Source of the DNA: Chlorops oryzae
Lineage: Eukaryota > Arthropoda > Insecta > Diptera > Chloropidae
Length of the DNA: 64,000 bases
Direction: 5' to 3'
NCBI GenBank assembly: GCA_020466095.1
Contig: CM035808.1
Span: 27,929,345 to 27,993,344, forward strand
The notes beneath the pieces are model-generated. The model made no database searches. It saw only the letters and a list, made by a program, of their open reading frames with translations, and was not told the origin of the DNA. A program made the position numbers and the translations under genes. Of this stretch, positions 51,366-63,800 are shown piece by piece (position 1 is the stretch's first letter; each line of letters opens with the position of its first letter).

Positions 51366-52907
51366 GTAAGCGGGAAAAAATACTTGAAAGGATGCTATAA
51401 ATTGACTTCTCATTTAATGTCCTTTCATTAAATTAAGGCTCTGTTTTTTCCGTAGCTTTTAATAACGAATTTCTTTCTCTTTATAAAAATCCTCATTATC
51501 GATTTAAAGCTTAATCGCACCTTCGCAATTAGCAGTGTTTTTACTTTATCATGTGTGATTAAAGTTTTGATGAAAAGAAAAACATCGGTCGATTCATAAA
51601 TTTTTTCTTCATTTCGAAGGACTTGGCACATTTTTCAACTATTTGTTTTTATAATTTATTTTATCTTATTATCTTTCTTCGTACTTCTTTCTTGTGTTGT
51701 CTTTAATTGCCCATTTATTAAATTCAATCTTTTACTTTTTAATTTTATTGTTAATTTTTATTTTTTAGGATCCGTTCTGTTGGTCTTTTTGATTTTTTCC
51801 CCGTGCGCTTTCCTATCGTATATATAGCCTCATTCATTCATGACTAAATATACTCAATTTTGTAATAACTTAGTTATAGCTGGCGAGTCATGACTCATGA
51901 CCTAGTTAGAGAGTCCCGATTAGGCAAATTCCTTTGCGCAGATTAAGTAAATTTCCTCTTCTTATTTCATATCCTTGTAATTGAAAATATAATTTTCGAA
52001 ACCTTGTCTCCTTTTTAATATTTTTCTTAATTTTATTTTCGTCTGCAAGTAAAACAAAAATATCCCGAACAGACATGAGGCAAAATAATTGAATCGAGAA
52101 ATGTTGGTCGCAAAGTTCAATGCCTGATTATCGAGTCTTCTTCAAGCTGAATTCTTCCTCCAATAAAATATTTAAAAAAAAATACTTCTTAACCTAAAGT
52201 CCCACTTGTCCGCTTATAAAATAAGACTCCAATTATTGTTCACATACACCTCCGCAACTCGTCGAGATTCTGACAAGTGTTTGTTGTTGTTCCGAATAAT
52301 TAGCGTCCGAATGATTTCATCGGCTTTTCTCTCTTCCGCTCCCTCTTTATTCGGTGTTTTATTTTATATTTTTTCTTCCATCGATTTGAATATTGTTTAT
52401 TTTTTGGTTTTCCGAATTTCTATGCTGTACTCATAATTGACCTCCGTCCGTTTTTGATTCTCTTCACACCAACTTTTGTATCTTTATTTTTCGTCCCTCT
52501 TTTGACAATTTCATTCTGTCTCAATCTCTATCAATTCGATAATTGATTTGCTTTTTGTCTGCTTTTCCCTTCACTTTCTCACCAGCCTATGGTTTTATGA
52601 GCTTTTCGCTTTTGTTATTTTAATTAATTAATTTTATTTTTAACTGTGCACCCTACGTTTAGCATGAGTGTATTTAGTTTATTGTAAGGCCTATTTGAGG
52701 TGGTTCGAAGTTTTGTTTTCAGGTTTCTGACTCCACTTAGTCGAAAAGGCTTTGGAGTCTCAAATTGAAGGTGGAAACAAAATTGTGAATGGTGAAGTTA
52801 AACAATTTTTAAAGGTTTTTTTTCGACTAATCTTAAACTTCAACATGTGTAGATAATAATAATAAAAAAAAAAAATTATTTCAGTTTACCTAAAAATTAT
52901 TTGACGG

Positions 52908-52980
52908 CCTACGTGGCATAGTTGATTAATATGCCAACTTACGATGCCAGAGGCTCTGGATTTAACTCCCAGCTCGGGCG
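52908..52980 (+). repeat. tRNA-like SINE head
   Basis: A-box-like TGGCATAGTTG at 52914-52924 and B-box-like GGATTTAACTC at 52958-52968, spaced as in tRNA-derived SINEs, followed by a T-run and GTATCACAACGGGCC. Stems are too weak for a functional tRNA. The 3' extent is uncertain, perhaps to about 53340. Confidence 0.65.
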
Positions 52981-53362
52981 TGGATGTTCGTTGTGTCTTT
53001 TTTTTTTTTTTGTTCTTTTCTTATTTTATGCCCATTTTTCGTGGTATCACAACGGGCCCGTGAGGCCCTTCATGTTTGTCGCCATACTAACCGTAGTAGT
53101 TACCAGTTAAAAACGCCAAGGTCTACACTCAAACCCGTCGAGAATTATTTAAGACTTAGGGGTTTTGTCTTCCTGGATCCTCTAGGTACAAAAGTGCCTC
53201 TTTCTTTGCGGATGAGTATCTCGTCAAATAAGGGCCCCTTCCCGAAGCTGCAACCCGGTACAAAAAACTTCCGATCATCTCGCTATAGAGCAGTCTACGC
53301 TAGAAATAAAACTAAGATATATATTTCAATTTCAATTACTCAAATAATGTGAGTATATTAAA

Positions 53363-53683
53363 GCAGGGGCCCCATGGCACGGGTCACGGCCTTGACGGCC
53401 CCGCCTTTCCTGACTCGCGGTGCTAGCCGATTGCCCCAGTCAAATCATGCGGACTGGTAATTAAATGTATGAAGCGGGACCCGGCCACGGGTTGATTCTA
53501 GGGAGCGCCACCTTTGACGAATTTTGGGCCCTACCCCGAAGTAATGCCACAGCGTTTCCAGGGTAGGAATCCCATCTAGAAGAGAGGGGGATGTTTTTTA
53601 GTGGAATCACCACACACCCAGCAATCACGGATGCTGTCAGTCCAAAAGGAGTTTTGACCTCCTCGCCGCAAAAAAAAAAAAAA
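53363..53683 (+). mobile_element. Poly(A)-tailed retroposon, copy 2
   Basis: Same 5' start (GCAGGGGCCCCATGGCAC), interior and A-tail as the copy at 10349-10670, same orientation, with scattered substitutions. Lies in the sense orientation within intron 1 of the Vsx-like gene. Non-coding. Confidence 0.78.
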
Positions 53684-53750
53684 TTTTGTTAGTACATAAA
53701 ATTACATCTTTTAAGTACAATTGGGTTGGAAAAAATTTTCCCGATTAATA

Positions 53751-53950
53751 GCATGTTTCCACATAGTGAATTAACTAAATGAATTAGAGTTATTTTGGAC
53801 ATTTAGAAGCGTATAGTTATGATTATTATTGAAAATATTGGTTCAGGAGAATAAAAACAAATAATAATGTTGATAAGATTGGATGCAGATGCTTTACAGA
53901 CTCTAATCCATATGGTTAATTCACTATGTTAATTCAATGTGGAAACATGC
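53751..53950. mobile_element. TA-flanked MITE with GCATGTTTCCACAT ends
   Basis: The left end GCATGTTTCCACATAGTGAA and the reverse complement of the right end GCATGTTTCCACATTGAATT are flanked by TA on both sides (53749-53750, 53951-53952). A second shared word, GTGAATTAAC, lies just inside. 200 bp, non-coding; Tc1/mariner-type by its target. Confidence 0.8.
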
Positions 53951-55029
53951 TATAACAGATTAGTGGCATGCATGACAATGTCACCTGTATGACCCAGTGA
54001 TATCACTAATGTTTTCGTAATGCTGGATATACTTTCCTGTTAGGTCATATGCCTTAGGTGTATCTGTATTTTACGCATGGACTCATAATTCTAAGCATTT
54101 CGAATAAGTTGTATATTTGGTAGGGTAGTCTCTAAACGTTGTTATTGGCTCGCCATATTATCGACTAGCTTAAAAGAAACTTCAACTGAATATCTCCAAT
54201 TGCAGTTGTTTATTCCTGTTTCCCGGTTAATTGATCAAATTCGAACATTTTGTTGAATTCAGCCAGGAATACTTTAGATTTTTTCATACGTGAAACACAG
54301 AAAATGTTCTTTGGAAATTACTTTTTTTTTTTTGCATCTACTTTGATAACACATTTAATAATTAAATATGCTCGCTTTGCGTGGCAAAAGGCGCCTTTGC
54401 ACTTTGTGCATTCGCAATTTAAATTTATTCTTAGTATTTTTTTTCCTGCAATTAATTTTGTTTTTGTACGGCTTATATTTACATTTTTTTTCCTTTTTTT
54501 CGTATGAGATCGCAAATTGAATAAATTCTCGTTGTATCATGCTACTTAATTATGCAGATTACCTTTTCGCCAGTGACAGTTCGCTGTGGTCATGATTTTA
54601 TTAAATTCTCTTGTTATTGTTTCGGATTTCGTTATTTTTTTTTTTTTTGATTATTTATCATTGTTCTGCATGAAAGTGATTTTGCATTTTATATTCTGAT
54701 TGGAAAAACCAAACTTCCGCCAATTTATGAGAATTCAATGAAAGAAAAAACATGCGAAGGATCAATCTTGTATGGAATATAGCTCCAATTATTTCACAGC
54801 GGTTCGATGCTATCAAATTATTTCCTGACATTTTAAGGTGCCTTCTGTGAACTTTCCTCACTGGATTTATTAGCCCGACAAAAGGCCATTTCCATTTGCC
54901 GTGTAATCGTTGACAAGCTGTGACCCCGATGTAACTCCCGCAAGACAATGCAATCAACAGAGTGCAGCAGTGCAGCACTTCTCTGCTCATATCTCCCACC
55001 ATGACGTTTAGTGCAAAATGTTATAGCAA

Positions 55030-55070
55030 TGATGATGACGATGATGATGATGATGATGGTGATGATGATG
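55030..55070. repeat. (GAT)n microsatellite
   Basis: Interrupted GAT/GAC/GGT trinucleotide run. Confidence 0.88.
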
Positions 55071-57168
55071 TCGTCATGGCATATCAAAGGAAAATTAAAT
55101 TTGACAGACAAGCGCGCTAATTTTTCGCTCTGCTTTGTGATTCTATTGTTCATTGAGCTCTTCTGTTAGGCGTTGTCGTACGCGTACGTTAAATACTCCT
55201 CTGCGGTACCCCGCATGGACTGAGAGACCTAATGTAGCCGTAGCCGTAGCCCTAGCCGTCTTTGGTATTATTGTTCGCTTAGTGCGGCTTCTGCTCTCGT
55301 TTGTAGTGCTTTTATTTTGAAGTCTTCTTTTTGCGTGATTGTTTGACATCATCTGGTGTTCAAAGGGTTGGATAAGCGTACAGTGGAGCATCGAGAAATG
55401 GGACTTCAAATATTGAATTTATCTTTCTTCATTTCATTTCTTTTCACATATGACAATATAAATCTTCTGTTCATTTCGAAGATTCTTTTCTCAATGCAAG
55501 TCAACCTTCCACCAAACGATATTGGAACAGTTGAATATATTAAGTTCTCACTGTAAGTCTCATTGGGGAAGCTGACAACACTTTTACGAGCATGTCATCT
55601 ACCATGAAAGGAAAAAAAAAAAATAAATAAATAAAAATATGCGCGAACTTCTTTTGTTTTCCGACAAAGACAACACACTAAATGAGGTCAGAAATTGTTT
55701 TGAATTACAGAAAATCGTATTTATTAGCCTCGCCAGACATTAAGGGGCAAATCGAAGGGTACAAAAAAATCGTTGAAAAATTCTTGCTGTGGAATTCAAG
55801 ATTCTCGAAATAATTTTTGGAAATTTGATATGTTTTTGCCGTTTCTTGCTTCGGCCAAAATAATAAAAAAGAGAAAACAAAAATCACTTGTAGGAATAAA
55901 ATAAATGTTCAAGTGACGCGTTAATTATAAACTGATTAATGCGAACAATAGCTGACGAGGGTTTAGTTCATTTATTAAAAATTTATAAGCGTTCATAGAT
56001 TTCGAGAGGATTTTGGAAAAGAATACTTGATTAGGAATGAAATTCCTCAGTACCTACAGCATGAAATGAAAAGAATTCCGATTGGTTCTTTTTTTCTTGA
56101 ATTTTCTCAAAATTTCTCAGTAAAATTTACGTTTGTTTTTCCCTAAAAAGGCATTTTATTTTTTTTAGAATTACGGCCATCGCTAGTAAGAAAATTTAGA
56201 CCACCAAAAAGGAACCGCTTTTGAATTTTTCGAGAAATCAAATAATTTTCAAAAGGTCAAGAGACTTGCGAGCAATCAGATTAGGACCTAAAGCTTTGAG
56301 ATTTCTAATTCTTAAAATTCAAATGATGTAGATACGACAAAATTAACCTTGAAACCCCTAGCAATATGAGCTCATTTAGCAGTAAAGTTCATTCAAAGAC
56401 AAATTTGCAACAGCACACTTGAATCGCCATGCACTTAATTGTATGATTCAAATTTTAAAATTGCAATGACTTGACTATTTTTTCAAGCCAGATTTACAAA
56501 GAAAATAATTATTATTCAAAATTGCCACTCACTGGAGCCAATTTGCTAACCATCAAAGCGTAGAAATATTTTTGTTTTTTATTTTTTATTTTTTACAAAT
56601 TAATAAAGCTGAAGCTTAGCTTGAAGCCGGTTTTCAAAAATAACTTCCAAGCTGAATTTATTCACCCTCAAAAGATTGAAAGCAGCTTCCGCTCTTCTAT
56701 TCTTTCTGTTTGACTTTAACCCTTTGAATTGCGAGTGCTGCCCGAAAGCGTCTAAAGTAGCCACTTAAATCGCGCGTTAAGTTGACTTAATTGACTTTTT
56801 TGAATTTTTTCTCTCGTTGGGCTTATCAAAGAAATCGGTGTTTTTTGCTTTGTTGTAATCTGTAGAGGGCGCGGTGCTTGGACGGTGCTATGTGCTTGTT
56901 CAAAGTGGTTTTTAAAAGCGTTAAAAAATCAACATAGACAAAGGAACTTTATAAGTAGCATGACAAAGAAGGAGAGAGAAAAAAAGCACTTCAATACAAT
57001 AGAGAAAATTTAAAATTTGTTCACACCTCATTCAAAGTATCGGGATGCGTTCACACTTCCGATGAATAGCGTTAAAGTGTTGGCAGCAACAGCATAGACG
57101 GCACATAAATTAACTCTTACAGAAACGTTTCGAAGGACATTTCTATTTTAAATTATTGTCGGATTTAC

Positions 57169-57323
57169 AGTGTACTCTCCTTTAAGCGAACACCTAAGGG
57201 ACCGAAAACTGTGTCCTTGTAACAGAGGTGTCCGCATAAGAGGAAACTATTTGAGAATCAGGAACACTAGAGCATTCACAAATGGTGTCCGTTAAGAGGG
57301 TGTCTACAAGGAAACACTGTCTT
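57169..57323. mobile_element. Possible pogo/Tigger-like fragment
   Basis: ACAGTGTACTCTCCTTTAAG on the left and, reversed, ACAGTGTTTCCTTGTAGACA on the right share ACAGTGT. The interior repeats GTGTCCGYWTAAGAG words typical of pogo-group MITEs. The terminal repeat is imperfect and flanks are unclear. Confidence 0.45.
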
Positions 57324-58060
57324 CGGTTATATCCAGAATCATTTGGATTCCTTAATGAGTTAAGTATTTTGTTAGACCTGATTCTTAGTGTGAATCCTTT
57401 ATGGAGCTCTCTTGAGAGCCCACAATCAATGAACTTTCTTGAAATGATAGACTTAATTCAGTCTGATTCATGCATTGAATGAGCCGATATAAATAAAAGA
57501 TATAAAAGACCAACTTTGCTTTCATATGTTTTTGGTAGTGCACACCAAAGAGTATTTAATATAGAGTGTCTTTCTTTCCTCGATTTCATACTTTTTGAGT
57601 GTTTCAGTTCCCAAAGCATAGTGTATCGTCATCTAAGTGGTATCATTGAGAACGAGCGAAAAATGGGATTTGCGATAGAGTACATTGGCGCCTCTTTATA
57701 TATTAATACTCTTTGTGCTCACTCACAACTCACAAAAATGTTTCCGCCTCATATTGCGGAGCCAAGAACAATTGAACACGCAAGAAAAAGATGTTGCATA
57801 TACATATGTTTTGTACTAAATTTTGGTAATTATAACACTGTGCTAGTTCAAAAAACCGACAGACCGTGTTCATATCTAGAAATACTAAGTAAAATGCGCT
57901 GAATACAATAGTGATATTGATTTATTGGGATTGGCTCAGTTAACGGAGATTTTCGCGTTTAAAGGTTAATCCCAAAAGTATGCAAGCATAATTTTGTTTT
58001 TACTTAAAACATAATAGTTTCCCCAAAAATTAATTTCGATTTTGAAACTCCTTTTTTATA
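57324..58060. other. No supported gene
   Basis: An open frame of 128 codons at 57516-57902 (+) has no domain that I recognise and no splice context; left unassigned. Confidence 0.35.
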
Positions 58061-58063
58061 TTT

Positions 58064-58135
58064 GACAAGACGGCATAATGGGAAAGCACAAGGCTACTAA
58101 TGGAGAGCTCTGAAGTTCAAACCCCCAAAAAAATT
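58064..58135 (+). repeat. tRNA-like SINE head
   Basis: A-box-like CGGCATAATGG at 58071-58081 and B-box-like AGTTCAAACCC at 58114-58124, followed by an A-rich stretch. It resembles the heads at 30352 and 52908 in layout but differs in sequence, so it may be another SINE family or a tRNA relic. Confidence 0.5.
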
Positions 58136-58290
58136 GAAGTGGAAATATTTTTTTTTTATATTTCGGATTTTTTCTTGAGTCCGTTTGCTGGATGAACTCC
58201 ACACGACCCCAATTACTTTGCATCTTGTCGTTCCGTTTTTGAATCGTCTTATTTACTTATTTATTTACAAAACTTAAAAAAGTGGACATG

Positions 58291-58605
58291 TCAGATGGGC
58301 GGTCTCAAAAAAATTTTCCTTACACGCATAATTTTTACGTGAACTAAATGAAAGTCTTTATTGGCTTCTATCATGCTCGTAAATATCCAATTTTTCAAAC
58401 TCCATATGCATGTAGTACAAATGAAAGATGGAGCCCAGTTGACATCGTGGAAAACACCCAAACCAAAGTACTCTCTACACCAACTTTCGTAACTCGTAGC
58501 CTTTAATTTGCGTTTACTTGTCCTGACTACAAATTTTCCGCAGACATAACGGAAATTCTCAAATTTGCGGCACAGTACGATTTCTTCGCTTTTGATATCT
58601 CCCAT
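58291..58605 (-). pseudogene. Remnant of a cysteine-rich arthropod repeat protein
   Basis: From the ATG at 58605 the frame reads MGDIKSEE, then a Cys-containing stretch with CGKFVVRTSKRKL and later YFGLGVFHD, then NWAPSFICTTC and SLKNW. The pattern CGKF...YFG...W-AP-x-IC-x2-C...L-x2-W matches an uncharacterised cysteine-rich domain that I recall as highly repeated in arthropod genomes, often with DNA-element proteins; I cannot name it. The expected continuation with further Cys pairs is missing and the frame ends at 58291, so this is a fragment. It lies antisense within the Vsx-like intron. Family recognition is moderate, function unknown. Confidence 0.5.
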
Positions 58606-58705
58606 TTCAAATTGGTATGGTTTGAAATATTCGTGAAATATTGAAATAAGACAAAAGAAAGCTATGCTATAGCAAAGGTATCTTTGTTCAATAAAAGCTC
58701 TCAAA

Positions 58706-59644
58706 TAAATTATATTCTCAGCGATGAATTTCTAGCTTACGGAAGCGATGATCCGCAACACACTTTGTAGGCAGTATAGCACACCATCCAATGTTCAAAC
58801 TTAGTAAAAATTGCTATATAGAGAAACCTCCGTGGTGATCAGAGACTTCAGATACATTCTTCTTATTCCCTTTTACTCATCTCTCATCCATTCAAGAAAT
58901 AAATCGCCATTTAGTGCCGCTGCCCCCATGCGTTCAACCCGAAGGCACCTACTTAAGTGTTCAAAGTCAATCTTTTTTCGGCCCCTAAGTGCCTTTTAGC
59001 CAACAATTAACCGAGTCTCTTTGATCTCAGCGGAAATTCATTGATATTCGATATTTTGACATTTGATTTTGGCATGTTTACAATGAATTTCATCGTTTCG
59101 ACCAATAAACAAAATGCGAATCGCTATTGGCCCGATGAGAGTGTGGCCAATAGAACGGAATGTGAACATTGCGAAATTTCGTGGTTTTAAATTAACAATC
59201 GCTGTCGTCTGTGGTCGCTTTGGTTTGACAGTTCTTTCAAATTCATCGTGCATTAAGAGCGAACCGCCCAAAATTACTTTGATATTCGAGACACTCTGCT
59301 AAAAGGCGCGTTTTATGTGCCGAAAATTAAATAATTTATTTTAATTTTATGGCAGCTTTAAATAGGGTTACACGTGGTTTTGATTTGTTTTTCGCACTCC
59401 AAGTGGCTGAGTTTTTTTTTGCATGGTCAAATGTTTAGTAATAAAGTATTTTGAGGGGAAGCCATAAACATCAATAAAGATGAGTCCTGGCTGTATCCTT
59501 GCTTCAGTTATAAAAATTTTAGATTTTCTTCACTCGAAAAGATTCAATATTGGACTTTTTTTTTATAATTAACTATGAATTTTAATAAAATAATTTATGT
59601 TTTTATTGAGTGAAAATTTATATATATATCTTTTACAATTACAG
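58706..59644. other. Intronic DNA before the microexon, with a mixed-composition block at 59040-59330
   Basis: The block contains a perfect 9-bp inverted repeat CTATTGGCC / GGCCAATAG (59124-59132 and 59145-59153) and a TGTGGTC Runx-type word. It has open frames on both strands, which mark low stop density only. No gene. Confidence 0.35.
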
Positions 59645-59692
59645 GCTTCCCGCAGTTGAAAGGCTTTGGAGCTCCCGGAACATGTCTACAGG
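59645..59692 (+). CDS. Vsx-like gene, 48-nt microexon
   Basis: Acceptor TTTTACAATTACAG ends at 59644 and donor GTGAGT starts at 59693. Joined in phase 1 to exon 1 it encodes 16 residues, GFPQLKGFGAPGTCLQ, leaving a phase-1 end. It therefore adds exactly 16 codons whether included or skipped, so it could be alternatively spliced. Other frames of this stretch hit a stop. Position and phase fit the linker between the octapeptide region and the homeodomain. Confidence is limited by its shortness. Confidence 0.6.
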
Positions 59693-60591
59693 GTGAGTAA
59701 TTTATCAAAGTCTTTACCAAAAGTTACCTTGAATCACACTTCTTATTATTCGTTTACATTTAGTTTTTAAATCGTCTTTTAATTAAAACGAATACGGAGC
59801 AACGCACTTTAAAAATTTCCCAATATTCTTTTCCATCAGACACAAATGTTCCTTTCTCCTCACAACGAAAAAATCCCGCAAAAAGTCCTAAAAAACCTCG
59901 GCTAATGAGGAAGGAGAAAAAATGAAATCGCAAGCAAACAAAAATATTATTTGAAGTCCAACTCGTTTATGAATAAAGCAGACAAACGTTCTGATTTTAA
60001 AAGGACTGTACTGATTTTTACGGGGGGGTGTCTTCTTCGAAAAAAAATTTTTAGATTTTTTTTTCATTTTTTTATAGCTTGGATATATGGGAATATTATG
60101 CTAAAAGAATTATTTGAAATTCGAAATAGTTTAGAAGATATAACCTTCTTTGTCGAGCAAGGTCTGGGCTAAAACCAGTAATTTGTGGGTTGCTTCAAAA
60201 TTTAAACGCATTTATCTCGAAACCACGTTTTTTGAACTAGCGGCCTTGATTTCTTCAGTTCAACTGTGCTGATTTTAATAAAACAAAGTGGACTCGACGC
60301 AGAATTATCACAATTTTCGGGTGACTTTCAATAATAGTTTAAAAAAAATTTTTAATATTTTTTTTACCTTGAACTAAAAAAATTTATACCCGAAATCGAT
60401 GGGTCATGTTTCAATGGCCGCCTTTTGTGTAAAAAACAAAAAATCACAAAATTATGTTGGAGGGTCCGATCATAGTGACATCTATACTGATTATAAACCC
60501 GTTTTTCTTTTTCATTTCGGACAACTTGGAGACGAGAAATCGTGGCCGCCAGCACTACACCTTTTTTTGAAGTTTTTACTTTGACGGCCGA
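59693..60591. other. Start of the next intron, no exon seen
   Basis: A+T-rich. No homeobox-like codons or splice-bounded frame recognised. Confidence 0.5.
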
Positions 60592-60809
60592 CAGTGGCGT
60601 AACTATCGGGGGTCTTAGGGGTGACATTCTCCCGGGCCCCTAACCCAGGGGGCCCCATGCACCTGTGTCAACTAACTGTGTCAACCGAAAAATATTTGAA
60701 AATATCGCACTAATTATTTTCCCACATATTTCGATTAAATTTGGCATCGATAGAGAGGGCCTCCGAAAAAAAATTCTCCAGGGCCCCGCAAGGTGAAGTT
60801 ACGCCACTG
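60592..60809. mobile_element. hAT MITE with CAGTGGCGTAACT ends
   Basis: The left end CAGTGGCGTAACTATCGGGG and the reverse complement of the right end CAGTGGCGTAACTTCACC form the inverted repeat. They are flanked by ACGGCCGA (60584-60591) and ACGGCTGA (60810-60817), an 8-bp duplication with one change. The subterminal GGGCCCC blocks are typical of hAT MITEs. 218 bp, non-coding. Confidence 0.9.
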
Positions 60810-60817
60810 ACGGCTGA

Positions 60818-63800
60818 GAACATTTTTAGCCGTCCTCACATAAAATAAAAGTGTTTCTTTACTAATTTTCTTTAATTCTAAGCACTGTTCTGAGCAATAA
60901 AAAAAATTTTTAAAACCTCTTTTGGTTTTCTGTGAGGATTTTTTTTTTAAATGGTCCAAAAACAACCTCGCGAAGGAGACAACCCCCTTAACTCTCTTTC
61001 TGCTTGTCGCCAAAACAGAAAATCTGTTAAAGATCGTGGTCTTTTTAAATCCTCATAATAATTCTTGATGGTCAGTTTGTATCCTTCAACACTAATAACA
61101 TCATTCGATTATGTATCAAAAACGTCCCTCTTTCAAGTCTACAACTCCATCAGAAAACAGTACGCTTTTTCTCATCAAAAAGTAGGCAGCTCTATGAATT
61201 AAAATTCATATGCAAATACCACTCAAAAGGTAAGACTGATTAGGGGAACGTTTTGCAGCAAACCACGGAAGAATAAAGACAAGGGATAATTTTTTCGAGC
61301 AGTTTATTTTCATTCCCTTTTGATGGGATTTTTCGCATTCTTTTTTGAATTTTTATCTTTTATTTTGTGTGTGAATTTTTTGCAGCAAACATACAAACAT
61401 TTTAGGCATATTAAGTTTCCTAACACTTTGTGGATCGAATATTCAAAAAAGAAAATCAAATCGAAAATATCTTTGGATAAATATTGTAGGGCTTTCCATT
61501 TGTGGATATCATTTCAATCGGAATTCCATGCTGCCACTAAAGAGCTTACGATAGAGTACTTTATACAGTGGACTGAAAGAATTAAAGCCCAAAAGTATGT
61601 ATTCATTTTAGTCTTAAAATAATCTCGATAATTATTACTTTTTGGTCTCGTCTCCTGCACTCTGTTCTCTTGTAATTTTCTGCAATTAGCAGACGAGAAT
61701 TAAATGAAATTCCATTAGAACATCCAATGCCAATTTTCATTAAAAATACTCCAAACAAGTTCTCCATTAAAACATGCTGGTAATAAATTCTCGAAATTGC
61801 TAATAAAATGAACAAAAATTTCAATTTCGAGTTGGGAAAAATGGGAGACAAACGAACAAAGGAATGTACGCCCATCACTAATCCATGGCATATGTGTGAG
61901 TAGGATTTGTCTAAAAATCAACCTGTTCTACTTTTGGCCCCTTTCGGCTGTTCGGCACGAAAATCAAATAAATTGAAGGAGTGAAAAACAAATGAAAATG
62001 AAAATTCATTTTAGAAACATTCGCAACGGTAATAAATATGTTTTTTCGTTACTTTTTACCGTGAAACTCATATATGAGTGCGAGAACGCAATTTACACAC
62101 CGCATACATCACATCATCCGATTGCGAAGGATACAGGATACGACAGAGCGCAACAATAAACAACGAATGTGAGGAGATGTTGTCATGCATGCGGCATGCC
62201 CAAAAAAAGGGTTGAGAGCAAGGTGAGCTGTATGCAACACATATGGTTGAAGACGAACGGCGAACGATTTTCGAAAAAGCAACTCTGAGTTCGTGCAATT
62301 TAACCCTTTCGTTACGCATATGCTTGAATGTGTTGATCGGATGGTGGCAATGATGATGAGCTTATGTGAAGCGAGGAGAAGCGTATGCTCGTACTGGTAT
62401 GCCAATTGAACGTGTACGGAAAGTAATGAAGTGAAAAGTGCTAATAAATTTATTTTGTGGAATTGAAAAAGGGGGAAAATTCCTCACGAAAAATAAAGAT
62501 AGCATTGCTATTGTCGACTTGTGCCGAGTCGGTAGCTTCAAGTGTTTGTAAATATTCCCGTTGACAATGCGAAAAAGTATTTCAATCGATTTCTTCGAGT
62601 TGAATGAAAGGATCTTTAAGATTCCGTTGAAGAACTTTACTTAAGATAAATAAACTCAAGTTTAAATATCCCCTAATCTGCAGTCCCTCAAAAAGCTAAG
62701 TTAGCACATTTTAAACTGGCAATTATTCAATGAAGGAGATCAACAATGGAGATACCTAAATTTACTTTGCCATCCTTTTAAAAGCCTTACTACCAAACGT
62801 ACGAGACCTTTTAGGAAGTGCTGGACAGACTTTGAGTTCGTAGTAGACCATGTTCCTAGACAATTCAGACGATTAAAATTAAATTAAGACCCCCGACGAT
62901 CGATGAATCGACCATCAAGGGACAGAAAATTAGTTTTTATTAATTAAAAAAAAATTTACTATAAAAAAGAGGGCCTTTGAAAATAAATACGTCCTACTTC
63001 CAACAAACCTGCTGCCATAGTCGGCATCTCTCGAGGCAATTACATCATTGTTTCATAAGAAGGAAATTCTACAAGTACAGGAGGAATCTCTAGAGTCTAC
63101 AAAATGCTTCAAGCACCCACTAAGCGTACCCATTTTCATTATGTGCTCAGTTTTTCAAGCTTTTCTCTAAAAAAAAAGGTGCCAATTAAAAACTTAAGGA
63201 AAGTCAAAACATAAAAGCGAAAAAGGCAAAAGACCAGCCTAGAAAGGGCTCTCGAGTACATGCGATGTCTCGGTGGCAAGAAAGACTCCAAGAAACAATA
63301 AAAGATAATTCGCATCAAAAGGAATTGCCCTACTTGTCACTCCTTGGTGTTGTCGATTTTTTCCTGCTCACCCTCGCTATCTCTCTTTGAACTTTTTTCC
63401 ATGAAAAATTGTAAGGAAATTCCATTAGCAGGACTACCACAATCAGCCGCTTTTCTGAGCAAAGTGCATTTGCCGCATTCATCTGTGTTGAGGCAAGAAA
63501 AAACTCTGCCAGTTGAATAGGCCGTCGAGGAACTTTTAAGTAGCTCCATCAATGAGAGCAGGCAGCCTTCGTCATTGAAAGACTCCTTTTGACCGTAAGA
63601 GCACGTTTTTCAAAAGAAAGAATGAAAAACAAAACCCTTCGATGGTGTTAGGCGGAAGGTTAAGGGCTTATAACGCCATGAAGTATGCAATGAAATTAAA
63701 CAAATGGCTGAAATCTTGTGAAGTACTAATTAGACTTGATGGCCTCCATTACGAAGGATTCAAAATTTTTTTTTTTTTCTCCAAAGCGAGGAACTTTGAC

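Larger units (their letters stand above)
51366..59644 (+). other. Intron 1 of the Vsx-like gene (about 8.28 kb)
   Basis: Bounded by donor GTAAGC (51366) and acceptor TTTTACAATTACAG (ending 59644). Contains a SINE head, a poly(A)-tailed retroposon, a TA-flanked MITE, a possible pogo-like element, another SINE head and a cysteine-rich protein remnant. 51366-52900 and 53953-57165 are otherwise unique A+T-rich DNA. The whole reading depends on the two exon calls being right. Confidence 0.6.

Noticed and set aside
57516..57902. 128-codon + strand frame
   Set aside because: No recognisable domain and no supporting signals; left as unassigned.
63337..63552. 71-codon minus-strand frame with several Cys residues
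   Set aside because: No known domain, no homeobox or CVC similarity, and antisense to the Vsx-like gene.
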